A stretch of 64,000 nt of DNA from Streptomyces shenzhenensis (GCF_021462265.1 NZ_JAJONF010000044.1:1-64000); one strand, 5' to 3'. Shown: positions 25,487-34,285, counted from the first letter of the stretch. Notes: generated by a model not told the origin, from the letters alone. Translations and numbers: made by a program.

Positions 25487-25700
25487 TCACTTGGCGGCTG
25501 CCCGCGCCAAGTGGAGCGCGGCGAAGGCCAGGGTGATGGCGAGGCCGCTCAGATCGCATGCAGCGTAGGCGGCTTTCCGAAGTGCGGTGGCGGCCTGGTG
25601 GTCGGCCCGGATCGCCGAGCGGCGGCAGCCCCAACTGAACTTCCTTGCCGGGTTTGGTAGTTCGGCTGGTGGGTGCGAGGGCCAGGTTGTTGAAGGCGTC
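25487..25700 (-). pseudogene. Fragment of an unknown ORF, apparently frameshifted
   Basis: A minus-strand frame ending with TGA at 25487-25489 encodes ATALRKAAYAACDLSGLAIT followed by LAFAALHLARAAAK, with normal Streptomyces codon use, but has no ATG, GTG or TTG start upstream before its in-frame stops. A second frame just upstream carries AFNNLALAPTSRTTKPGKEV, which would join it with one frameshift near 25620. I do not recognise the parent family. Confidence 0.4.
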
Positions 25701-25813
25701 GCCTCGCCGCCGCTCTCATCGCCGGCGGACCGAGCGTCAAGCAGGTCCGGGCGGCCTCGGCCACGCGTCCGCCGTCATCACGCTGCGGATCTGCGGCCCC
25801 TGCGGCCGGGTGC

Positions 25814-25873
25814 AGAAGACCGCACCCGATCCGTCATGGACGCCGTGCTCGGCGGCCTGCGGACCGGGTGCGG
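25814..25873. repeat. Right copy of degenerate 60-bp direct repeat
   Basis: Matches 19787-19846 at 51 of 60 positions, with the first 15 bases (AGAAGACCGCACCCG) identical. It lies 53 bp from the sodN stop codon. Confidence 0.7.
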
Positions 25874-25925
25874 ACCGGAGACACTGCAACCAAGGTAATC
25901 GCAGGTCAGAAGGCATGAATAAAGA

Positions 25926-26321
25926 TCAGGCCTTCTTGGTCTCCCAGAAGATCTTGTCGATCTCGGCGATGAGCTCCAGGGCCTTCTCACCGGTCTTCGG
26001 GTCCGTGGACGCCTTGGCGGCGGACAGGGCCTTCAGGGTGTCGTTGACCAACTGGTGCAGCTGCGGGTACTTCTCGAAGTGCGGGGGCTTGAAGTAGTCG
26101 CTCCAGAGCACCGAGACGTGGTGCTTGGCGAGCTCGGCACGCTGCTCCTTGATGACGGTGGCGCGTGCCTGGAAGTGCGGGTCGTCGTTGGCGGCCATCT
26201 TCTCCTGCACGGCCTTCACCGACTCCGCCTCGATGCGGGCCTGGGCCGGGTCGTACACGCCGCAGGGCAGGTCGCAGTGCGCGCTGACCTTGACCTTGGG
26301 GGCAAACAGGCGGGAAAGCAT
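25926..26321 (-). CDS. sodN: Nickel-containing superoxide dismutase
   Basis: A 131-residue NiSOD precursor. The 14-residue leader MLSRLFAPKVKVSA is cut before His15, leaving the nickel hook H-C-D-L-P-C-G-V-Y with ligands His1, Cys2 and Cys6 of the mature 117-residue protein. It disproportionates superoxide in the cytoplasm as a homohexamer. It diverges from its maturation protease gene sodX. In S. coelicolor it is induced by nickel through Nur; I could not see a clear Nur box in the 145-bp spacer. Confidence 0.97.
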   Translation of the reverse strand: MLSRLFAPKVKVSAHCDLPCGVYDPAQARIEAESVKAVQEKMAANDDPHFQARATVIKEQRAELAKHHVSVLWSDYFKPPHFEKYPQLHQLVNDTLKALSAAKASTDPKTGEKALELIAEIDKIFWETKKA

Positions 26322-26466
26322 GGAGCATTCCTTCCTCGTGATCGTCTTCTCAGGTGGGACATTACTCCCTGGGAAGCCTGATTTCGCGAGTGCCCCCATG
26401 GGCTTAGGACAAAAGTCCAGGGTCAGACTGAGACTGGTGGAGGAACGGACCGGGGAGGTGCCGGCG

Positions 26467-26919
26467 ATGCCGGAGCTGTCGCAGGAGACCGAGCGGGGGA
26501 GGGGCGCCGTGCTCTTCGGACTGGCCGAGGTGACCGGCCCGTCCATGGTGCCCACGCTGTACCAGGGGGACCAGCTCCTGGTGCGGTACGGGGCCCGGGT
26601 ACGGGCCGGTGACGTCGTCGTCCTGCGTCACCCCTTCCAGCAGGACCTGCTGGTCGTCAAGCGGGCCGTGGAGCTGCGCGAGGGCGGCTGGTGGGTGCTC
26701 GGGGACAACGCGTACGCGGGCGGGGACAGCACGGACTACGGGACCGTGCCGGAGGACCTCATCCTCGGCCGGGCCCTGTTCCGCTGGCGGCCGCGCCGGG
26801 CGGATCAGCGTTCGCCGCTGGCGCTGGTGCGCTGGGCGCTCGCGGCCGCCAGGCCGGTGCTGGCCGACCGGTCGGGCCGGCCGGGGCGTTCCGCCTCCAG
26901 GCGCTTGCGCGCCCGGTAG
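26467..26919 (+). CDS. sodX: NiSOD maturation protease SodX (signal-peptidase-like)
   Basis: A 150-residue S24/S26-type serine peptidase without a membrane anchor. The catalytic Ser is S26 in GPSMVPT and the Lys is K65 in VVKRAVE; GGWWVLGDNAYAGGDSTDYG is the family box. SodX removes the SodN leader so that the mature N-terminus can bind nickel. Start ATG 26467 is chosen; GTG codons just upstream are in frame. Its last 115 bp overlap the convergent CGNR gene on the other strand. Confidence 0.93.
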   Translation: MPELSQETERGRGAVLFGLAEVTGPSMVPTLYQGDQLLVRYGARVRAGDVVVLRHPFQQDLLVVKRAVELREGGWWVLGDNAYAGGDSTDYGTVPEDLILGRALFRWRPRRADQRSPLALVRWALAAARPVLADRSGRPGRSASRRLRAR

Positions 26920-27452
26920 GCGGCCACGTTGGCGCGGGTCGCGCAGCGGTCCGAGCAGTAGCGCCGGGAGCGGTTGGTCGAGGTGTCGAGGTAGACGTTG
27001 CGGCACGGCGCCGCCTCGCACAGGCCGAGGCGGTCGACGCCGTACTCGGTGAGGTGGAAGGCCAGGCCCATCGCCGCGATCGCCGTGTAGCCGGCGGTGG
27101 CGTTGGACGGGTGGTCGGCCAGGTGCATGTGCCACAGCGGACGGCCGTCCTCGTCCCGGAAGTCGTGTCCGGAGATCTGCGGGCTGACCGGGAACTCCAG
27201 GAGGAGCGAGTTCAGCAGGTCCACCGCGAGGGTCTCCTCGCCCTTGTCGGCCGCCTCGAAGACCGCGCGCAGCCGGGCCCGGACCGAGCGGAAGCGTGTG
27301 AGGTCGGCTTCGGTGGCGCGCCGGGCGGCCTGCTGGTTGCCGCCGAAGAGATCACGGACGGCCTCCACCGAGGTCAAGGAGTCCTTGCCCCGGCCCGGTT
27401 CCTCGCTGTTGACGAGCCGGACGGCGTAATCCGAGTAATAGGCCAGTTCCAC
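26805..27452 (-). CDS. CGNR zinc-finger family regulator
   Basis: A 215-residue protein. The N-terminal ~150 residues are the ABATE-like stress-sensing domain (YYSDYAVRLVNSEEP, HLADHPSNATAGYTAIAAMG), followed by the CGNR zinc finger (LCEAAPCRNVYLDTSTNRSR, then RYCSDRCATRANVAAYRAR). Such proteins are predicted DNA-binding regulators. The ~23-residue tail runs antisense inside sodX. Start ATG 27452. Confidence 0.88.
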   Translation of the reverse strand: MELAYYSDYAVRLVNSEEPGRGKDSLTSVEAVRDLFGGNQQAARRATEADLTRFRSVRARLRAVFEAADKGEETLAVDLLNSLLLEFPVSPQISGHDFRDEDGRPLWHMHLADHPSNATAGYTAIAAMGLAFHLTEYGVDRLGLCEAAPCRNVYLDTSTNRSRRYCSDRCATRANVAAYRARKRLEAERPGRPDRSASTGLAAASAQRTSASGER

Positions 27453-27553
27453 TTGTAGTCCTTACGCGGGCGCTCTATGGTCGGTCGTGCGGTCGGGTAA
27501 CAGCTGGTCGTGCTTCCAGGGTATTACGGGACTTGCGCGGTGGAGGGTTGCCG

Positions 27554-28333
27554 ATGACGGACACGCCGATGACCACGACATCCACGAACGGCGTCGACTG
27601 GGGTGCCTGGCAGAAGAGCTGGGACCGGCAGCAGGAGTGGTACATGCCGGACCGCGAGGAACGGTTCCGGATCATGCTCGACATGGTGGAGGCGCTGGTC
27701 GGCGCCGCCCCCCGCGTCCTCGACCTCGCGTGCGGCACCGGCACCGTCACCGCCCGGCTGCTCGCCCGCTTCCCGGCCGCGGTGAGCACCGGGGTCGACC
27801 TCGACCCGGCCCTCCTCGCCATCGCCGAGGGCACCTTCGCGGGCGACGAGCGGGTCACGCTCGTCACCGCCGACCTCAAGGACCCTCAGTGGGCGGCGCG
27901 GCTGCCGTACGACTCGTACGACGCGGTCCTGACCGCGACGGCCCTGCACTGGCTGCACAGCGAACCTCTCGCGGCCCTCTACGGTCAGGTCGCGGGACTC
28001 GTCCGCGACGGCGGTGTCTTCATGAACGCGGACCACATGATCGACGACAGCACGCCCCGGATCAACGCCGCGGAACGCGCGCAGCGGCATCGCCGCATGG
28101 ATCAGGCCAAGGCGGCGGGGGCGCTGGACTGGGCCGAGTGGTGGCGGCTGGCGGCCCAGGACCCGGTGCTCGCCGGGCCGACGGCCCGCCGCTTCGAGAT
28201 CTACGGCGAGCACGCCGAGGGAGACATGCCCTCGCCCGCCTGGCACGCGCGTGTGCTGCGCGAGCAGGGGTTCGGGGAGGCGCGGCCGGTGTGGTGCTCG
28301 CCGTCGGACACCCTGCTGCTGGCCGTCAAGTGA
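27554..28333 (+). CDS. SAM-dependent methyltransferase
   Basis: A 259-residue class I methyltransferase with motif I VLDLACGTGTVT, the acidic GVDLDPALL, and motif IV YDAVLTATALHWL. The substrate is unknown. ATG 27554 has a GGTGGAGGG ribosome-binding site; an upstream GTG at 27533 is possible. It is monocistronic, ending before a strong bidirectional hairpin. Confidence 0.87.
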   Translation: MTDTPMTTTSTNGVDWGAWQKSWDRQQEWYMPDREERFRIMLDMVEALVGAAPRVLDLACGTGTVTARLLARFPAAVSTGVDLDPALLAIAEGTFAGDERVTLVTADLKDPQWAARLPYDSYDAVLTATALHWLHSEPLAALYGQVAGLVRDGGVFMNADHMIDDSTPRINAAERAQRHRRMDQAKAAGALDWAEWWRLAAQDPVLAGPTARRFEIYGEHAEGDMPSPAWHARVLREQGFGEARPVWCSPSDTLLLAVK

Positions 28334-28364
28334 GCGAAGCGCCACAGGGGCGGCGGCGGACGGC

Positions 28365-28400
28365 GAAGGGGCGGTACGAGCAGACTCGTACCGCCCCTTC
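28365..28400. terminator. Bidirectional hairpin between methyltransferase and ABC operon
   Basis: A perfect 16-bp stem (GAAGGGGCGGTACGAG / CTCGTACCGCCCCTTC) with a CAGA loop lies between two convergent transcription units and should stop both. Confidence 0.92.
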
Positions 28401-28411
28401 GTGCCGTACGG

Positions 28412-29212
28412 CTACAGCACCTTCGACAGGAACGACTTCGTCCGGTCGTGCTGGGGGTTGGTCAGGACGTCGCGCGGGTGGCCGGACTCGACGACCACGC
28501 CGTCGTCCATGAAGACCAGGCTGTCGCCCACCTCGCGGGCGAAGCCCATCTCGTGCGTGACGACGATCATCGTCATGCCGTCCTCGGCCAGGTCCCGCAT
28601 CACGTCCAGGACCTCGCCGACCAGCTCCGGGTCGAGCGCGGAGGTCGGCTCGTCGAAGAGCATCAGCTTCGGCTGCATGGCCAGCGCGCGGGCGATCGCG
28701 ACGCGCTGCTGCTGGCCGCCGGAGAGCTGCGCCGGGAAGTGGCCGGTGCGGTCGCCGAGGCCGACCCGGTCCAGCAGGCGCTGCGCCCGCTCCCGGGCCA
28801 CCGCCTTGGACTCGCGCTTGACCTGGACCGGCGCCTCCATGACGTTCTCCAGGGCCGTCATGTGCGGGAAGAGGTTGAAGCGCTGGAACACCATGCCGAT
28901 GTCCCGCCGCTGCGCCGCGACCTCCTTCTCCTTCAGCTCGTAGAGCTTGTCGCCCTGCTGGCGGTAGCCGACCAGGCGGCCGTCGACGTACAGCCGGCCG
29001 GCGCTGATCTTCTCCAGGTGGTTGATGCACCGCAGGAACGTGGACTTGCCGGAACCGGACGGGCCGATCAGGCAGAACACCTCGCGCGGCAGCACCTCCA
29101 GGTCGATGCCCTTGAGGATGTGCGCGAGACCGAACGACTTGTGCACGCCCTCGGCCCTGACCATCGGGGCGCCGCTGCTCGGCGGGGTGATGTCCTTCGC
29201 GAGACCGCTCAT
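28412..29212 (-). CDS. Polar amino-acid ABC transporter, ATPase subunit
   Basis: A 266-residue ABC ATPase of the GlnQ/GluA type. It has Walker A GPSGSGKST (50-58), the signature LSGGQQQR, Walker B LMLFDEPTSALDP and the H-loop THEMGFA. It powers the cognate permease. ATG 29212 overlaps the permease stop by 4 bp (ATGA); the frame continues to 29245, but that extension lies inside the permease. It is the last gene of the SBP-permease-ATPase operon. Confidence 0.95.
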   Translation of the reverse strand: MSGLAKDITPPSSGAPMVRAEGVHKSFGLAHILKGIDLEVLPREVFCLIGPSGSGKSTFLRCINHLEKISAGRLYVDGRLVGYRQQGDKLYELKEKEVAAQRRDIGMVFQRFNLFPHMTALENVMEAPVQVKRESKAVARERAQRLLDRVGLGDRTGHFPAQLSGGQQQRVAIARALAMQPKLMLFDEPTSALDPELVGEVLDVMRDLAEDGMTMIVVTHEMGFAREVGDSLVFMDDGVVVESGHPRDVLTNPQHDRTKSFLSKVL

Positions 29213-30138
29213 CGGGCCACCTCCGGGCGACGGAACGAACCCCACTGGCCCAGGTTCTTCCGCAGCCGCTGCAGCGGGGTGGGCGGGAGGTTGCGCGAGG
29301 AGCCGCGGGCGTAACGGCGCTCGATGTAGTACTGGACGATGCTGAAGATCGTGGTCAGGAACAGGTACCAGATGCAGGCGACGAAGTACATCTCGACGAC
29401 GGCCAGCGAGGTGCTGGAGATGTCCGTGGCCTTCTTGATCAGCTCGGGAAGCTGGACCGCGTAGGCCAGCGACGAGGTCTTCAGCATGTTGATGAACTCG
29501 TTGCCGGTCGGCGGGATGATGACCCGCATGGCCTGCGGGAGGATCACCCGGCGCAGCGTCTGGCCCTGGGTCATGCCCAGCGCGTGCGAGGCCTCCGTCT
29601 GGCCCTCGTCGACCGACTGGATGCCGGCCCGGACGATCTCCGACATGTACGCGGCCTCGTTCAGGCCGAGCCCCAGCAGGGCCGTGAGGACCGGCGTCAT
29701 CACCTGGTTCATCTCGTCCTTGTAGAACCCCAGGTTCAGGATGGGGAAGACGAGCGCGATGTTGTACCAGAGCAGCAGCTGCACCAGGACCGGGGTGCCG
29801 CGGAAGAACCAGATGTAGAACCAGGACACCGTGCTGGTGACCGGGTTCGACGACAGCCTCATCACGGCCAGGACCACGCCGAGGGCGACGCCGAGCACCA
29901 TGGCAAGCACAGAGATGTAGAGCGTGGTCCAGGCGCCGGAGACGATGCCCTGGTCGAAGAGGTAGTCGGGGATGACGCTGTAGTTGATCTTCGCGTTGGA
30001 GAAGGCGATCCCGATCAGCACCACCAGGGCGACGACCACGACGCCGGACACCCAGCGCCCGTAGTGGCGCACCGGGATGGCCTTGATCTGCTCCGGCGGC
30101 ACGGACGGCGCCGGAGTCTTGTCGACCGTGTCAGTCAC
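29209..30138 (-). CDS. Polar amino-acid ABC transporter, permease subunit
   Basis: A 309-residue HisMQ-type permease with about five to six helices after a 30-residue cytoplasmic N-terminus. The EAA loop is EASHALGMTQGQTLRRVILP. A single permease gene implies a homodimer. It lies 30 bp downstream of the binding-protein gene. Confidence 0.94.
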   Translation of the reverse strand: MTDTVDKTPAPSVPPEQIKAIPVRHYGRWVSGVVVVALVVLIGIAFSNAKINYSVIPDYLFDQGIVSGAWTTLYISVLAMVLGVALGVVLAVMRLSSNPVTSTVSWFYIWFFRGTPVLVQLLLWYNIALVFPILNLGFYKDEMNQVMTPVLTALLGLGLNEAAYMSEIVRAGIQSVDEGQTEASHALGMTQGQTLRRVILPQAMRVIIPPTGNEFINMLKTSSLAYAVQLPELIKKATDISSTSLAVVEMYFVACIWYLFLTTIFSIVQYYIERRYARGSSRNLPPTPLQRLRKNLGQWGSFRRPEVAR

Positions 30139-30168
30139 AGTGACGGCCCTTCAGTCGTGCCCGGGTGC

Positions 30169-31128
30169 TCAGGAGCCGCCGTTGATCTTCGCCTCGGTCA
30201 CCGCGCCCTGCGTGACGTTCCACTTCTCCAGGATCTTCTGGTAGTCGCCGTTCTTGACGATGGCGGCCATGGCGGCCTGGATCGCGTCGCGCAGCTGGGT
30301 GTTCTCCTTGCTGACCGCGATGCCGTACGGGCCGGCCTCGATCTGCTCGCCGACGACCTCGAAGTCCTTGCCGCCGCCGGAGGTCTTGGCGTTGTAGGCG
30401 GCCACCGGGAAGTCGTTCAGGTCGGCCACGGAGGCGCCCTGCTTCAGACGGAGCAGCGCCTCGGGGTCGGTGTCGAAGGTCTGGAGGTCGATGGCCTTGT
30501 TGCCGTCCTTCGTGCACTTCTGGCTCTGCGCCTTGGCGATGCCCTCGGAGGTGGTGCCCTTCTGCAGGGCCACGACCTTGCCGCACAGGTCGTCCAGGGA
30601 CTTGATGCCCTTCGGGTTGCCCTTCTGGACGAGGATCGAGGTGCCGGCGGTGAAGTAGTCGACGAAGTCGACGCCGTTGCCGACCTTCTTGCCGGTGTCG
30701 GAGTCGATGCCGTTCTGGCGGTCCTTGGTGTCGTTCATCGCCGACATGATCACGTTGAAGCGGTTGGCCTGCAGGCCCACGATGAGCTGGTCGAACTTGC
30801 CGTTCTGGAAGTCGAACCGGACGCCCAGCTGCTTGCCGAGCGCGTCCGCGATGTCCGGGTCGACACCCACGGCCTTGCCGCTCTGCATGTACTCGACCGG
30901 CGGGTAGGCGATGTCCGAGCCCACCTTGATCACACCGGCCTTGCGGATGTCGGCGGGCAGCTTGCTCGCCAGCGGAGCCGAGGACGACGAGGACGAGCCG
31001 CTGTCGCTGCCCTTGTCCGTCTGGTCGCCGCAGCCGGTGAGGATCAAAGCGCCTGCGACCGCGATCGCACCGAACGCGGCGGTCCTGTTGCGCGCGACGG
31101 TGGTACGACGGGTGGAGCTTGCGGTCAT
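30169..31128 (-). CDS. Polar amino-acid ABC transporter, lipoprotein binding subunit
   Basis: A 319-residue solute-binding protein of the SBP_bac_3 class. A basic signal peptide leads to the lipobox LTGC with the lipidated Cys at 33, followed by a Ser-rich linker (about 40-51). The signature GVIKVGSDIAYPPVEYMQSG is typical of amino-acid binders, and KAVGVDPDIADALGKQLGV follows. Glutamate, glutamine, cystine or a basic amino acid are all possible ligands. ATG 31128 has a GAGGAA site. Confidence 0.94.
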   Translation of the reverse strand: MTASSTRRTTVARNRTAAFGAIAVAGALILTGCGDQTDKGSDSGSSSSSSAPLASKLPADIRKAGVIKVGSDIAYPPVEYMQSGKAVGVDPDIADALGKQLGVRFDFQNGKFDQLIVGLQANRFNVIMSAMNDTKDRQNGIDSDTGKKVGNGVDFVDYFTAGTSILVQKGNPKGIKSLDDLCGKVVALQKGTTSEGIAKAQSQKCTKDGNKAIDLQTFDTDPEALLRLKQGASVADLNDFPVAAYNAKTSGGGKDFEVVGEQIEAGPYGIAVSKENTQLRDAIQAAMAAIVKNGDYQKILEKWNVTQGAVTEAKINGGS

Positions 31129-31711
31129 GGTGGGTTCCTCCGGCGGTGGGTAGGACAAGCCGATATACCGATGCGTCTGATATGCCGATGTGCCGATGGG
31201 TCGACGGAAACACACACCTTCGGGTGTCGCGACCTCGTGGGTTTACGGCATCCTGCCATTGGGATTGGCCCAAACAGACCTGCGACCATGTCAAAATCGG
31301 ATAACGGGTGACCCCCGAGACGCGTCAGGCCGGTCCTTCCTCGACCTGCCGCCCCGCACATCTGCGGGAATCCGACCTTCTGGCCGTAAGATCTTCGGTT
31401 CACCGCCGGTTCATTCCACGCCCTACCCGGGGGCCTTCCGCCGGTCACCTGGCCGCTCATCTGTCGGTTACCTACGACATCCGTGATGTGACCTTGCGCC
31501 TATTCGACTCGTCGGGAGCGCTGTCCGTCCGGTAAGAAGGTTCTTTACACCCCTCATCCGGGGCTCAGGGCGCGTGTGCGGCGCGCCCGTCGCGCAGGCG
31601 CTCGTACGTGCCACTCGTACGTATCAGTGATCGGGCCCTGCGCGGTGCCCGCCCACTCCCTCACCGGGAGTGGCCGACCCTCAAACCATGCATACCTAAG
31701 GGGTAAGACAA
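31129..31711. other. Divergent promoter region between ABC operon and malic enzyme
   Basis: About 580 bp without a credible gene. Close to the binding-protein start it holds a repeated motif GATATRCCGATG (31162-31173 and 31179-31190) with a third partial CCGATG at 31193-31198, a likely operator of the transporter operon. The rest should hold the malic enzyme promoter and leader; its base composition is less GC-rich than the flanking genes. Confidence 0.5.
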
Positions 31712-32944
31712 GTGGCAGCGGAGATCGTCAATCCTCGCAGCGACAGCGCGTCGGGCACTACGGACCAGGACGGCGGGGCCGAGCCCCTCGATTCCTTCGA
31801 TCCGGTGTTCGCGCTGCACCGCGGCGGCAAGATGGCCGTGCAGGCCACCGTGCCGCTCCGTGACAAGGACGACCTTTCCCTCGCGTACACGCCCGGAGTC
31901 GCGCGCGTGTGCACCGCGATCGCGGAACAGCCCGAGCTGGTCAACGACTACACCTGGAAGTCGTCCGTCGTGGCCGTCGTCACCGACGGTACGGCCGTGC
32001 TCGGCCTCGGGGACATCGGTCCCGAGGCCTCCCTCCCCGTGATGGAGGGCAAGGCGATCCTCTTCAAGCAGTTCGGCGGCGTGGACGCGGTCCCCCTCGC
32101 CCTGGCCTGCACCGACGTCGACGAGATCGTGGACACCGTCGTCCGGCTCGCCCCGTCCTTCGGCGGGATCAACCTGGAGGACATCTCGGCACCGCGGTGC
32201 TTCGAGATCGAGCGCAGGCTCCAGGAGCGGGTCGACATCCCGGTCTTCCACGACGACCAGCACGGCACGGCCGTCGTGACGCTGGCCGCGCTGCGGAACG
32301 CGGCGCGGCTCAGCCGACGGGAGATCGGGCAGCTGCGGGCGGTGATCTCGGGCGCCGGCGCGGCCGGGGTCGCCATCGCGAAGATGCTGGTCGAGGCGGG
32401 GATCGGGGACGTCGCCCTCGCCGACCGCAAGGGCGTCATCTCGGCCGACCGCGACGACCTCACCGCGGTCAAGCGCGAGGTCGCCGGGTTCACCAACAAG
32501 GCCGGGATCAAGGGCTCCCTGAAGGACGCCCTGGCCGGCGCCGACGTCTTCATCGGCGTCTCCGGCGGTACGGTCCCCGAGGAGGCCGTCGCCTCGATGG
32601 CCGAGGGCGCGTTCGTGTTCGCCATGGCCAACCCGAACCCGGAGGTGCACCCCGACGTCGCCCGCAAGTACGCGGCCGTCGTGGCGACCGGGCGGTCGGA
32701 CTTCCCGAACCAGATCAACAACGTGCTGGCGTTCCCGGGGATCTTCGCGGGCGCGCTCCAGGTGCGGGCCTCCCGGATCACGGAGGGCATGAAGATCGCG
32801 GCGGCGGAGGCGCTGGCGTCGGTCGTCGGCGATGATCTCGCCGCCGACTATGTCATTCCGTCTCCGTTCGACGAGCGGGTGGCGCCTGCGGTGACCGCGG
32901 CAGTGGCCGCTGCCGCGCGGGCCGAAGGGGTTGCTCGTCGCTGA
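31712..32944 (+). CDS. Malic enzyme (malate dehydrogenase, decarboxylating)
   Basis: A 410-residue short-form bacterial malic enzyme converting malate to pyruvate and CO2. It has the malate-binding segment SLAYTPGVARVC, the catalytic/metal region LEDISAPRCFEIE with VFHDDQHGTA, and a Rossmann motif SGAGAAGVAIAKML. The coenzyme cannot be fixed by eye; from memory the S. coelicolor orthologue in this context is NADP-dependent. GTG 31712 has an AAGGGG site 10 bp upstream. Confidence 0.94.
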   Translation: MAAEIVNPRSDSASGTTDQDGGAEPLDSFDPVFALHRGGKMAVQATVPLRDKDDLSLAYTPGVARVCTAIAEQPELVNDYTWKSSVVAVVTDGTAVLGLGDIGPEASLPVMEGKAILFKQFGGVDAVPLALACTDVDEIVDTVVRLAPSFGGINLEDISAPRCFEIERRLQERVDIPVFHDDQHGTAVVTLAALRNAARLSRREIGQLRAVISGAGAAGVAIAKMLVEAGIGDVALADRKGVISADRDDLTAVKREVAGFTNKAGIKGSLKDALAGADVFIGVSGGTVPEEAVASMAEGAFVFAMANPNPEVHPDVARKYAAVVATGRSDFPNQINNVLAFPGIFAGALQVRASRITEGMKIAAAEALASVVGDDLAADYVIPSPFDERVAPAVTAAVAAAARAEGVARR

Positions 32945-32954
32945 CGTTGCGCTG

Positions 32955-32984
32955 AATGGCCCCGTCCTTTCGGGCGGGGCCATT
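32955..32984. terminator. Hairpin terminator after malic enzyme
   Basis: A 10-bp stem AATGGCCCCG / CGGGGCCATT with an inner CC/GG pair around TTTC lies 11 bp after the stop and is followed by a T-rich stretch TTCCTTT, close to a canonical intrinsic terminator. Confidence 0.88.
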
Positions 32985-33266
32985 TCCTTTCCCGCCCGCC
33001 CACCCGTTCGGGCGGCTGCATAGGTAGCCGTTGTACTGGGGGCTGCCGCCCCAGGCCCCCGCGATCGGGGTGCAGAGGACCGTCTGCGGGTGCCGGTCGG
33101 TGGGGGCTGAGCGCGCCCACGCGGCGGAGCCGCAAATGTCACAGCCTCGCGGCCCCTTACGGGGGCGCTTGTGCGGGCGTCCTGTGCGAGGTTCTGTGCG
33201 CAAGAGGGGATGTGTCACAGCGGCCCCCGGTTTCGTGCCCGGCTCCGGGAACCTATCGTCGGCCTT

Positions 33267-34232
33267 ATGTTCGCCGTCTACGCCGCCCGAATCGACCGCG
33301 ACCAGCCGCTCTCCGGCCTTGAGTTGGGGGAGCGCCCCGCGCCCCTGGCCCGGCCCGGCTGGAGTACCGTCGAGGTGCGGGCCGCCTCCCTCAACCATCA
33401 CGACCTCTGGTCCCTGCGCGGCGTCGGTCTCCCCGAGGACCGGCTGCCGATGATCCTCGGTTGTGACGCCGCCGGTGTCGACGAGGACGGCAACGAGGTC
33501 GTCCTGCACTCCGTGATCGGGCAGAGCGGTCACGGGGTCGGGCCGGACGAGCCCCGGTCCATCCTCACCGAGCGCTACCAGGGCACCTTCGCCGAGCAGG
33601 TCGCCGTGCCCACCTGGAACATCCTGCCCAAGCCCAGGGAACTGTCGTTCGCCGAGGCCGCCTGTCTGCCGACCGCCTGGCTGACGGCCTACCGGATGCT
33701 CTTCACCAACGCCGGCGTCCGCCCCGGCGACTCGGTCCTCGTGCAGGGCGCGGGCGGCGGTGTCGCCACGGCCGCGATCGTCCTCGGCAAGGCCGCCGGG
33801 CTGCGGGTCTTCGCCACCAGCCGCGACGAGGCGAGGCGCAAGCGGGCCCTGGAACTGGGCGCCGTCGAAGCCGTGGCGCCGGGGGCCCGGCTGCCGCAGC
33901 GCGTGGACGCGGTCATCGAGACCGTCGGCGCCGCCACCTGGTCCCACTCGGTGAAATCACTGCGCCCCGGGGGCACCATCGTGATCTCCGGTGCCACCAG
34001 CGGCGACCGTCCCCCGCACGCCGAGCTGACCCGGATCTTCTTCCTCGAGCTGAAGGTCGTGGGCTCGACCATGGGCACCAAGGACGAACTGGAGGACCTG
34101 CTCGCGTTCTGCGCCGCCACCGGCGTACGTCCCGTCATCGACGAGCTGCTTCCCCTCGACCGCGCCCGCGAGGGCTTCGAGCGGCTGGAGGCCGGCGACC
34201 AGTTCGGGAAGATCGTGCTGACCAATTCCTGA
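33267..34232 (+). CDS. Zinc-type/quinone-like alcohol dehydrogenase (MDR family)
   Basis: A 321-residue medium-chain reductase. The N-terminal GroES-like domain (VEVRAASLNHHDLWSLRGV) is followed by a Rossmann domain with VLVQGAGGGVATAAIVL. The structural-zinc cysteine cluster is absent, so it is of the zinc-independent quinone reductase/enoyl reductase type. It would reduce carbonyls or enals with NADPH. Start ATG 33267; monocistronic. Confidence 0.88.
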   Translation: MFAVYAARIDRDQPLSGLELGERPAPLARPGWSTVEVRAASLNHHDLWSLRGVGLPEDRLPMILGCDAAGVDEDGNEVVLHSVIGQSGHGVGPDEPRSILTERYQGTFAEQVAVPTWNILPKPRELSFAEAACLPTAWLTAYRMLFTNAGVRPGDSVLVQGAGGGVATAAIVLGKAAGLRVFATSRDEARRKRALELGAVEAVAPGARLPQRVDAVIETVGAATWSHSVKSLRPGGTIVISGATSGDRPPHAELTRIFFLELKVVGSTMGTKDELEDLLAFCAATGVRPVIDELLPLDRAREGFERLEAGDQFGKIVLTNS

Positions 34233-34285
34233 CGGACGGCCGGCCGGGTGGGGCGGCGCGGGGCCCGCACCCATACGGCCGTTCC

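Larger units (their letters stand above)
25158..25925. other. Accessory-island right end with decayed ORFs
   Basis: About 770 bp without an intact gene, next to sodN. On the minus strand, coding-like runs appear in different frames: SLTRAETVDHSPRRPLAEVA near 25290-25350, and the fragment described at 25487-25700. Stop codons and missing starts interrupt both. The right copy of the 60-bp direct repeat lies at 25814-25873. This looks like an eroded end of an insertion. Confidence 0.5.

Noticed and set aside
26322..26466. Nur operator between sodN and sodX
   Set aside because: No TTGCA-type inverted repeat is visible in the spacer.
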